In this document: positions 1 through 5,252 of the stretch, piece by piece | Numbering within the stretch: the stretch's first letter is position 1 | How the letters are laid out: each line of letters opens with the position of its first letter | DNA from: Thermoplasmata archaeon | GTDB lineage: Archaea; Thermoplasmatota; Thermoplasmata; Lutacidiplasmatales; UBA184 | Length of the DNA stretch: 6,710 bases | Direction: 5' to 3' | Assembly: GCA_030040755.1 (NCBI GenBank) | Contig: JASHTC010000204.1 | Coordinates: 1 to 6,710, forward strand | The notes under the pieces: generated by a model | Told to the model about the DNA's origin: nothing | Databases searched by the model: none | Seen by the model: the letters and a program-made list of their open reading frames with translations, nothing else | Program-made: the position numbers and the translations under genes

Positions 1-1126
1 CCGCGGCGAGCGTGGCCCGGGCCGCTCCGCCCCCACCCAGCACGGTCAGCCGGTCCCCGGCCCACTTCCCCTCGGACCGGAGCTCGGCGAGGCGGCGCCG
101 CGCCGCCGCCACGTCGGTGTTGTCGGCGACGATGCCGCTCGGGGACAGCGTCAGGCAGTTGGCGGCGCGGCACTCCGTCGCCGGGGCGGAGGCGCGCTCC
201 GCGAGGCCCAACGCCGCCGCCTTCCACGGGTGCGTGACGTTGACGCCCCGGAACCCGAGGGCCCCGAGGCCGTTCAGCGTGGCGCGAAGCTCCTCCTCGG
301 ACACGATGTCGAGCGGGAGATACAGGCCGGACCGGCCGGTGCGCTCGATCCATCGCGCGTGGATCCGGGGGCTCTGGGAGTGGCGGACCGGGTGCCCCAC
401 GACCGCGAAGAGCGGGGGGACCCCCGGCGCATCGAAGAACCGACGAAGCTCGTCGACCGGAAGCTGGGCCTCCTCGACCGCCGCGGGTTCCGACTCCCCA
501 GCCCTCCGGGCGGGGGCCGCGTACACCAGCGGGAAACCGAGACGCTTGCCCAGCGCGCGGAGCAGGGGGCCGGACCCTCCCGTGGTGAGGACGAATTGGC
601 CCGGGGCCAGGGGGGCCGATTTCAGGCCGGGGAGGAGCTCCGTCACGGCCACGCCGGTCGCGAGGGGGACGACTACCTTGCGCACGGCGTCGGGCCCGGG
701 CGGCTCTCGCGCCGCCGCGAGGACGACGTCGGCGGGAGTTCCCGCCGCAAAGTGGGTCGAGCGGATGGTTCGGGGCGCGGGCGGAGGGGGGTCCGCCGCT
801 CGGGCCCGCCGGGGGGGCGGGTCCCGAGCGCTCTCGAGGTCGAGGAAGGCGAAGGGGAGGGTCGAGAGCCCCGCCAGGATGGACGAGCGCTCCTGCGGGT
901 CGTCGGGGCCTTCCCCGCCCTCGGCCTGGGAGCGGAGGGTCGCCACCAGCGGCAGCGGGGAAGGGAACAGGTCGGCGGCTCGGCTCCGCTGGTCGGGGGG
1001 CCAGCGGTCGAAGCGCACCTCCGCGTACTGCGCGCCGGCCTCCCGAGCCCGCAGGACGTCGGCCCGGGCCTCGCGGACCGAGCGAGCCGGCACCGTGACC
1101 ACGAGCGCGGGGAGAGCCGGATTCAT
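1..1126 (-). CDS. aroDE: Bifunctional 3-dehydroquinate dehydratase (type I) / shikimate dehydrogenase, partial (C-terminus beyond left edge)
   Basis: Reading leftward from ATG 1126-1124, 375 residues are visible before the window ends. Residues 1 to about 235 form a type I (Schiff-base) 3-dehydroquinate dehydratase, which makes 3-dehydroshikimate. By alignment to the Salmonella enzyme, E36 and R38 (in EVRFD) match E46/R48, R65 and E69 (LRSQAEGG) match R82/E86, H125 (STHF) matches H143, K150 (VRKVVVP) matches the Schiff-base K170, and R190 matches R213. From about residue 240 a shikimate dehydrogenase domain follows, reducing 3-dehydroshikimate to shikimate with NADPH. It shows GHPVRHSQSP (substrate serines S250/S252), NVTHPWK with catalytic K302, NTD with D338, and the start of the nucleotide loop GGGGAARA (364-371). 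This domain order is known from plant and chlamydial fusions. The start overlaps the aroB' stop (ATGA), with GAGGAG two bases upstream, so the two are probably translationally coupled. Odd points: the SAPGQ active-site loop is replaced by VEEAQ (217-221), and residues 99-118 are almost all P, R and A. The rest of the NADP domain is outside the window. Confidence 0.93.
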   Translation of the reverse strand, partial: MNPALPALVVTVPARSVREARADVLRAREAGAQYAEVRFDRWPPDQRSRAADLFPSPLPLVATLRSQAEGGEGPDDPQERSSILAGLSTLPFAFLDLESARDPPPRRARAADPPPPAPRTIRSTHFAAGTPADVVLAAAREPPGPDAVRKVVVPLATGVAVTELLPGLKSAPLAPGQFVLTTGGSGPLLRALGKRLGFPLVYAAPARRAGESEPAAVEEAQLPVDELRRFFDAPGVPPLFAVVGHPVRHSQSPRIHARWIERTGRSGLYLPLDIVSEEELRATLNGLGALGFRGVNVTHPWKAAALGLAERASAPATECRAANCLTLSPSGIVADNTDVAAARRRLAELRSEGKWAGDRLTVLGGGGAARATLAA

Positions 1127-2151
1127 CGCTCCTCGATCGTCTCCTCGACGGTCTGCCCGAGGTGGCGGGCCGGCGGGAGACGGACCCCGTGGACCTTCGG
1201 ACCCGCCGACAGGTCGGTCGTCGCGCGGGGGCCGTTCTCGGTGGAGAGCCGCACCGACTCCGCCTCCTGCAGGAAGACGGTCCGGGCCACCCCCGCGTCG
1301 TCGGCCGTGACGACGATCATCGGGCGACGCTCGATCTTGATGCGCCCGACCCGGACCGACCGCGCGCCCCCTCCGGGCTGCGTGGCCAGGACGGCGTCTC
1401 CCGCGACCAGCTCGGCGAGATACCGGGTCGTGCCGTCCGCGAGCAGGACGTAGGAGTGCGCCGCCCCCGCGTTCACCCGGAACGGGCGGGGCCGGCTGAA
1501 CTTCGACCCCGTGGCCTCGCTGGTCACGAGGAACAGGAAGCCGGCCGCGCTCCCGACCAGGAGCCCCTCCTCGGGTCGGAGCAGGGAGGTGGTGTCGACG
1601 ATCACGCGGTCGCCGAGCCCGGCGGGCCCCAGCCGCACGATCGGGAGGTCGACCCAGGCGAGGTGGGCGGGCAGGGGGCCCTCGACGAGGGACTCGAGCG
1701 CGTCGACCTCCTCGGGGCTCCGCAGGTCGACGATCACGAGGTCCGCCCCGTGCTCGAGCGCCCCGAGCGCGCCCGGCACTTCGCTCGGGGAGCGGGCGAT
1801 GACCCAGAGGGAGAACCGGTGGCCCCGAGCGGCGATCGCGTTCTCCAGCGGGATCACCCGGTCGGCGGTCCATTCCACGACCAAGGTACCCCCGGGAGGC
1901 GTCCGTTCGACCTCTCGGGCGAGCTCCTCCTCCGAGTCGATCCGGGCGATCGGGAGCTCCGGGGAGTCGTCGCCGGTATCGATCCGCCCGTCCTCCTCGC
2001 GCAGGACCGTCTCTCCCGGTCCGGGCACCGGCGGCGGGTGCGCGGGGAGGACGAACCGACGGAAGCCCCGGCGGCGGGCGCGCTCCAGGATCGCCGCGCG
2101 GCGGCTCGGGTCGCCGGACCGGGGGCGGATCGCGACCCGCTCTCGAGACAT
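1123..2151 (-). CDS. aroB': 3-dehydroquinate synthase II (archaeal AroB', DHQS-II)
   Basis: This 342-residue protein belongs to the archaeal DHQS-II family (type member M. jannaschii MJ1249, about 360 residues) and is unrelated to bacterial AroB. The family catalyses NAD-dependent oxidative deamination and cyclisation of 2-amino-3,7-dideoxy-D-threo-hept-6-ulosonate to 3-dehydroquinate, in the cytoplasm. Family blocks seen in order are IPLENAIA (100-107), GDRVIVDTTSLLRPEEG (180-196) running into LLVGS, PFRVNAGAAHSY (223-234), GRIKIERRPM (269-278), LQEAE (294-298) and a C-terminal EETIEE. The first 75 residues are the least conserved part. The ATG at 2151 is supported by AGGAGG ending eight bases upstream. 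The gene lies 16 bases after aroA', whose product is its substrate, and its stop overlaps the aroDE start. The three genes are almost certainly one transcript. Identification is firm because the C-terminal half matches the family block by block. Confidence 0.96.
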   Translation of the reverse strand: MSRERVAIRPRSGDPSRRAAILERARRRGFRRFVLPAHPPPVPGPGETVLREEDGRIDTGDDSPELPIARIDSEEELAREVERTPPGGTLVVEWTADRVIPLENAIAARGHRFSLWVIARSPSEVPGALGALEHGADLVIVDLRSPEEVDALESLVEGPLPAHLAWVDLPIVRLGPAGLGDRVIVDTTSLLRPEEGLLVGSAAGFLFLVTSEATGSKFSRPRPFRVNAGAAHSYVLLADGTTRYLAELVAGDAVLATQPGGGARSVRVGRIKIERRPMIVVTADDAGVARTVFLQEAESVRLSTENGPRATTDLSAGPKVHGVRLPPARHLGQTVEETIEER

Positions 2152-2159
2152 CCGCGCCG

Positions 2160-2165
2160 CCTCCT
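2160..2165 (-). promoter_or_regulatory. Shine-Dalgarno site for aroB'
   Basis: AGGAGG lies in the 16-base gap between the aroA' TAG and the aroB' ATG at 2151, with eight bases between motif and start. It fixes the aroB' start and shows that internal operon genes use Shine-Dalgarno initiation. Confidence 0.8.
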
Positions 2166-2167
2166 GC

Positions 2168-2920
2168 CTACGAGGCTCCGTGCAGACGGGCGGCGATCTG
2201 GCGGGCCAGCGGCCCCACCGGGCGGCGTTGGAAGAGGTTCCGGCCGATGCAGATCCCTCCTCCGCCCGCCGCGACCGACTCCTCGACGAGCCGAAGGAAG
2301 GCGGACTCCGGCTCGATGCGGACCCCGCCCCCGATGAGCACCGGTACGGGGGTCGTCCGGCAGAGCCGGGTGAACTCCTCGAGCGAGCCGGGGTAGCTCG
2401 TCTTGACGATGTCGGCGCCCAGGTCCGCCGCGGCCCGGGCCGCGTGGCGGAGCTCGTCGGCGGTCCCGCCGCCCTCCTTCTTGACGTAGGCCATGCAGAG
2501 GACCGGCAGCCCGAGCTGCCGAGCCTGGTCCACCGCGATGCCGAGGTCGGTGAGCATGTCCGGCTCTTCCGGCACCCCGAAGTTCACCTGGAGCGAGAGC
2601 ACGTCCGCGCCGAGCCCGACCGCCTCGGCCGCGGTCGCGACCAGGACCTTACGGTTCACCCGGGGTCCGAGCCCGGTGGAGGCCGAGACATGGATCCCGA
2701 GCAGCGTCGTCGGAGCGAGGACCGGCACGACCTCGCGCACCGCGCCCTTCGTGACGATGAGCAGGTCGGTCCCCGCCTCCTGGAGCTCTTCCGCCAGCGG
2801 CGCCAGCTGCTCGAGGCCCTCGATCGGCCCCATCGTGACCGCGTGGTCCAGCGGTACCGAGAAGAGCCGTCGGGTCGGGTTCGGGAACAGGCGGCGCAGG
2901 CGGACCGTTTTTCCGTACAT
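2168..2920 (-). CDS. aroA': 2-amino-3,7-dideoxy-D-threo-hept-6-ulosonate (ADH) synthase, class I aldolase family
   Basis: A 250-residue TIM-barrel aldolase of the archaeal ADH synthase family (M. jannaschii MJ0400, about 273 residues). The family condenses 6-deoxy-5-ketofructose 1-phosphate with L-aspartate semialdehyde to give ADH, the first committed step of the archaeal shikimate route that replaces DAHP synthase. The catalytic triad is visible: D25 in VPLDHAVTMGP, Y145 in CMAYVKKEGG, and Schiff-base K173 in DIVKTSYPG, matching D33, Y153 and K184 of MJ0400. A phosphate-binding glycine run follows (IGGGVRI, then GGGGICIGRNLFQ). It is slightly shorter than the family because of a compact N-terminus. 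ATG 2920 is preceded by GAGGG at a spacing of six. It is the first gene of the aro unit, 16 bases before aroB'. The main alternative, fructose-bisphosphate aldolase of the same superfamily, is disfavoured by the adjacent AroB'. Confidence 0.93.
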   Translation of the reverse strand: MYGKTVRLRRLFPNPTRRLFSVPLDHAVTMGPIEGLEQLAPLAEELQEAGTDLLIVTKGAVREVVPVLAPTTLLGIHVSASTGLGPRVNRKVLVATAAEAVGLGADVLSLQVNFGVPEEPDMLTDLGIAVDQARQLGLPVLCMAYVKKEGGGTADELRHAARAAADLGADIVKTSYPGSLEEFTRLCRTTPVPVLIGGGVRIEPESAFLRLVEESVAAGGGGICIGRNLFQRRPVGPLARQIAARLHGAS

Positions 2921-2926
2921 CGTTTT

Positions 2927-2931
2927 CCCTC
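2927..2931 (-). promoter_or_regulatory. Shine-Dalgarno site for aroA'
   Basis: GAGGG followed by AAAACG and then ATG 2920. The six-base spacing supports this start and implies that the aro transcript has a 5' leader of at least a dozen bases. I could not identify a convincing TATA box further upstream; the nearest AT-richer stretch is TTGAACAA at 2940-2933, which is too close to the start codon to be a TATA box for a leadered mRNA. Confidence 0.6.
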
Positions 2932-3033
2932 GTTGTTCAACGTCGAGGAAGACGCCGGAGAGCGCCGGCCCACGTCCGTGCGGGGCACGTCGGGGGGGCG
3001 CCCTCCCGGCGCCTCCCGTTCACCAGAGCCAGG

Positions 3034-3056
3034 GGCGGACGGCCGGCCGGCCCGCC
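3034..3056 (-). repeat. GC-rich imperfect inverted repeat (possible RNA hairpin)
   Basis: GGCGG at 3034-3038 pairs with CCGCC at 3052-3056, around a GGCC-repeat core. On the minus-strand RNA the next pair is a G-U wobble. It lies about 58 bases past the HDO stop, so it could end or stabilise that transcript. There is no following U tract, and chance pairing is likely in DNA of this composition. Confidence 0.3.
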
Positions 3057-3113
3057 GACGGGGGCTGGCGGTCCGACCGGGGGTCCGACATCACCGGTTC
3101 CCACCTCGCGGAG

Positions 3114-3851
3114 CTATTTAGTCTTGTGCGGGGCGGTCCGGTTCCACTCGGCGAGGACCCCATCGACGAGCAGCGCGTGGATGCTGAACCCGCGCATCAT
3201 CTGGTCCCACATCTGCCGTCGGACCTCCGGGGTCGAGGCGAACCCCGCGACGATCTGGCCGATCCACTCGCTGTGCTCGACGTCGGCCGTGACGTGGAGC
3301 CGGTAGTACTCGAGGTGGGCGTCGTCGACGTGGTAGTGCTTCTGGAAGGCGGGCAGCAGGCGGGCGCAGAGCGGGACGTTCGGCGGCTCGGAGGAGCCCG
3401 CCGCGGAGACGTAGAACGGGTTGACCCGGTTCGTGTAGAGGAAGTCGTCGATCGCGACCATCGTGCTCGGCAGGAGCGGGGCGGACTGGACCTCGGTCCG
3501 CGGGACGCCGACCCCCTCGCAGAACCGCAGCCAGAGCTCGGGGTGGCCCGGCTCCTTTCCCTTCGGGTCCCCCGCCTCCTCCACCAGCTGGTCGAGGATC
3601 ATCCGACGGTACCGGTCGTTGGTGGGCTCCCACGAACAGTTCGCGAACCGTTCGGCCATCGCGATGGGGACGGTGGCGAGCCACGGGTAGAACTGCTTCA
3701 CCCACGCCTGGACGAGCGGCCGGGGGGTCGCGCCCCGCTCCAGCTCGGCGAAGAACGGGTGGGTGGCGAACGGGTGGTTCGCCATCTTGTACTTCGTGAG
3801 CTCGTCGCGGAACCTCTCGCCCTCGAACCGGACCCAGGGAGGCTCGGCCAT
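3114..3851 (-). CDS. Heme-oxygenase-like diiron (HDO) protein of the TenA/PqqC/CADD superfamily, substrate unknown
   Basis: This 245-residue, all-helical, soluble protein is of the TENA/THI-4/PqqC type. Alignment from memory to chlamydial CADD recovers all six diiron ligands: E91 (VEEAG) with E81, H103 (GHPELW) with H88, E155 with E142, and the HVTADVEH motif H186/D190/H193 with H174/D178/H181. The E91-to-H103 spacing is five residues longer than in CADD. Such proteins bind two metals and activate oxygen for desaturation, C-C cleavage or hydroxylation. The residues CADD sacrifices to make p-aminobenzoate are not conserved: Y27, Y43 and K152 correspond to F34, W50 and L166, so it is probably not a CADD-type synthase. 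TenA thiaminase is also unlikely because its catalytic-cysteine context is absent. The start is ATG 3851: no Shine-Dalgarno sequence precedes it, and a TATA-like element sits about 25 bases upstream. It lies 193 bases before the aro operon on the same strand and is divergent from the CoA-transferase. The true substrate cannot be read from sequence. Confidence 0.85.
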   Translation of the reverse strand: MAEPPWVRFEGERFRDELTKYKMANHPFATHPFFAELERGATPRPLVQAWVKQFYPWLATVPIAMAERFANCSWEPTNDRYRRMILDQLVEEAGDPKGKEPGHPELWLRFCEGVGVPRTEVQSAPLLPSTMVAIDDFLYTNRVNPFYVSAAGSSEPPNVPLCARLLPAFQKHYHVDDAHLEYYRLHVTADVEHSEWIGQIVAGFASTPEVRRQMWDQMMRGFSIHALLVDGVLAEWNRTAPHKTK

Positions 3852-3870
3852 ACGGCCTTCGAGCGGGAGT

Positions 3871-3880
3871 CGGTATTTGG
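3871..3880 (-). promoter_or_regulatory. TATA-like element for the HDO gene (leaderless transcript)
   Basis: CCAAATACCG on the minus strand is the main AT-rich spot upstream of the HDO gene. Its centre lies about 25 bases from ATG 3851, the distance expected between an archaeal TATA box and the transcription start. With no ribosome-binding site present, this suggests that transcription begins at or next to the start codon. Confidence 0.45.
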
Positions 3881-3899
3881 TCGCCGAGGTTCCGTGCTG

Positions 3900-3912
3900 A
3901 ACCCCCCGGGTT
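3900..3912. repeat. Inverted repeat AACCC-CCC-GGGTT next to the CoA-transferase promoter
   Basis: Perfect five-base arms flank a CCC spacer, and the right arm runs into the TTATGG element proposed as the TATA box of the CoA-transferase gene. In that place it could be a regulator operator or part of the transcription-factor-B recognition element. It is short enough to be chance. Confidence 0.35.
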
Positions 3913-3916
3913 ATGG
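3909..3916 (+). promoter_or_regulatory. TATA-like element for the CoA-transferase gene (leaderless transcript)
   Basis: GGTTATGG is centred about 27 bases before GTG 3939 in otherwise GC-rich sequence. No Shine-Dalgarno motif lies before the GTG. The spacing fits a leaderless mRNA, as for the divergent HDO gene. The match to the archaeal TATA consensus is weak. Confidence 0.4.
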
Positions 3917-3924
3917 AGACCAGC

Positions 3925-3939
3925 CGGGCTGAGAGCCCG
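3925..3939 (+). repeat. Perfect inverted repeat CGGGCT-GAG-AGCCCG ending at the CoA-transferase start codon
   Basis: Two perfect six-base arms surround GAG, and the last base of the right arm is the G of the GTG start. If transcription starts at the GTG, the element lies just upstream of the first transcribed base and would act as DNA, for example as a repressor site blocking polymerase. If transcription starts earlier, it would form a hairpin that hides the start codon. Confidence 0.4.
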
Positions 3940-5252
3940 TGTCCCCTCCCTCCCGGGGCGACCGCCTGGTCCCCGAATACGGCCCGCTCGCCGGCCTGCG
4001 GGTCCTCGAGTCCGCGCGGTTCGTCGCCGGACCCTGGGCGGCCACCTACCTGGGGGAGTTCGGGGCGCGCGTCATCCATGTCGAGGGTCCGCCGTTCGAG
4101 CCCCCCTACGCGGACGCGACGCGCACCCTTCGTCCGCTCGCCCCCGGCCCGCGGCCGGAGGACGCGGTCTCGGAGTCGTGGGTCCAGTACTCTCGCAACA
4201 AGCTCTCCGTCGGCCTGGACCTCCGGGCCCCCGAGGGCCGCGGCGTCTTCCTCGACCTGATCCGGGAATCCGACATCTGGATCGAGTCGTCCCGGCCGGG
4301 GACCTACGGCCGGCTCGGGCTCTCCGACGCGGAGGTCTGGGCCGCGAACCCCCAGCTGACGGTCGTCCACGTCTCGGGGTACGGCCAGAGCGGCGAGCCT
4401 TCCCGGGTCGGCGCCCCTTCCTACGACCTCACCGCGCAGGCGTTCAGCGGGTTCCTCTCGCTGCAAGGGGAACCCGACCCGGCCCCCCCGATGCGGAGCG
4501 GGACCGCGCTCAACGACACCGTCACGGGCCTCGCGGGGGCGATGGGGGGCCTGATGGGGTACTTTGCGGCGCAGCGGACCGGCCGCGGCCAAGCCGTCGA
4601 CGTCGCGCAGTACGAGGTCTTCTTCATCCTCCTCGAGAACCTCGCGCTCGACTACTTCCTGCGGGGGGTCGTCCGGGGCCGGCACGGGAGCGCCCACCCG
4701 CGGCTCCACCCGTACGACGTGCACCGGGCCTCCGACGGATGGGTCGTGGTGGCGGCCCCGACGCCCGATGCCTGGCGGGAGCTGCGGCGACTCATCGGCT
4801 TCGAGGACCCCCGGTACGATGACCGGGACTACCGGCTCGCCCACCGCGAGCCGGTCGACCGGGCGATCGCGGAGTTCTGCCGCACCCGCTCGCGGGACGA
4901 GCTGGAGCGGCTGGGTCGGGCGCACGACGTGGCGATCTCTCGGGTCTACGACATCGCGGACATCGCGCGGGACCCCCACTACCTCGCCCGCGGGATGTTC
5001 CTCGAATGGGACGACCCGGTGGCCGGGCGCGTGAAGGGGGCGGGGGTCGCCCCGCGCTTCTCCGCGACCCCGGGGGGCGTCTGGCGGGGGGCCCCCTGGC
5101 TTGGGCAGGACAACGACTCCGTGCTCGGCGGGCTGCTCCGCTACCCTCCGGAGAAGCTGGCCGACCTGCGGCGCGCCGGGGTGATCGGCGAGCATCCCCC
5201 CGGGGCGGCCCCCTCGGCCCCTCCCCGCCCTCGAGCGGGGGACGGAGCGTAG
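3939..5252 (+). CDS. Family III CoA-transferase (CaiB/BaiF/formyl-CoA transferase type)
   Basis: This 437-residue protein is slightly longer than the usual 400-430. Family III enzymes move CoA between an acyl-CoA donor and a free carboxylate through an aspartyl anhydride. The N-terminal CoA-binding pattern is clear: GPLAGLRVLESARFVAGP (15-32), then LGEFGARVIHVE (38-49), YSRNKLSVGLDLR (84-96) and GRLGLS (124-129). The catalytic aspartate is D163 in GAPSYDLTAQAFSG, equivalent to D169 of formyl-CoA transferase. The middle shows the typical turn RTGRGQAVDVAQYE, and a later HRLHPYD-like segment followed by DGWVVVAAP opens the small domain. The last 20 residues are a P/A/R-rich tail, probably disordered. 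GTG 3939 is the only usable start before the upstream in-frame TGA at 3930-3932; the ATG at 3913 is in another frame. The next gene starts immediately after its stop. The substrate is not evident; carnitine, oxalate, bile-acid and benzylsuccinate CoA-transferases all share this fold. Confidence 0.93.
   Translation: MSPPSRGDRLVPEYGPLAGLRVLESARFVAGPWAATYLGEFGARVIHVEGPPFEPPYADATRTLRPLAPGPRPEDAVSESWVQYSRNKLSVGLDLRAPEGRGVFLDLIRESDIWIESSRPGTYGRLGLSDAEVWAANPQLTVVHVSGYGQSGEPSRVGAPSYDLTAQAFSGFLSLQGEPDPAPPMRSGTALNDTVTGLAGAMGGLMGYFAAQRTGRGQAVDVAQYEVFFILLENLALDYFLRGVVRGRHGSAHPRLHPYDVHRASDGWVVVAAPTPDAWRELRRLIGFEDPRYDDRDYRLAHREPVDRAIAEFCRTRSRDELERLGRAHDVAISRVYDIADIARDPHYLARGMFLEWDDPVAGRVKGAGVAPRFSATPGGVWRGAPWLGQDNDSVLGGLLRYPPEKLADLRRAGVIGEHPPGAAPSAPPRPRAGDGA
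5244..5247 (+). promoter_or_regulatory. Shine-Dalgarno site for the acyl-CoA dehydrogenase gene
   Basis: GGAG, inside the last codons of the CoA-transferase gene, lies five bases before ATG 5253. It supports the start and fits translation coupled to the preceding gene, whose TAG directly abuts the ATG. Confidence 0.6.

Larger units (their letters stand above)
2921..3113. other. 193-base noncoding gap between the HDO gene and the aro operon
   Basis: No credible gene is seen here on either strand. It must hold the aro operon promoter and the 3' end of the upstream HDO transcript, both read on the minus strand. It is very GC-rich and carries several short inverted repeats: CGTGC-GGG-GCACG (2977-2989), a GGCGC/GCGCC pair around 3000-3012, and GGCGG...CCGCC (3034-3056). 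There is no long T run typical of archaeal terminators, so the point where the HDO transcript ends is unclear. Confidence 0.6.

Noticed and set aside
12..1310. Plus-strand open frames opposite the aro operon (for example 12-1310, 230-1453, 1162-2337, 1511-3121)
   Set aside because: They resemble no family, are dominated by R, G, S and P, and lie antisense to aroDE, aroB' and aroA', which have clear catalytic motifs.
3080..3113. C/D-box small RNA suggested by GTGATGTC on the minus strand
   Set aside because: The C box is imperfect and I found no CTGA D box at a suitable distance.
3114..3851. TenA thiaminase II / aminopyrimidine aminohydrolase
   Set aside because: The catalytic cysteine context of TenA is not found, whereas the six-ligand diiron pattern of HDO proteins is.
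3913..4260. ATG at 3913 as the start of the CoA-transferase
   Set aside because: It is in a different frame. The CoA-transferase frame has a TGA at 3930-3932, so GTG 3939 is the first possible start.
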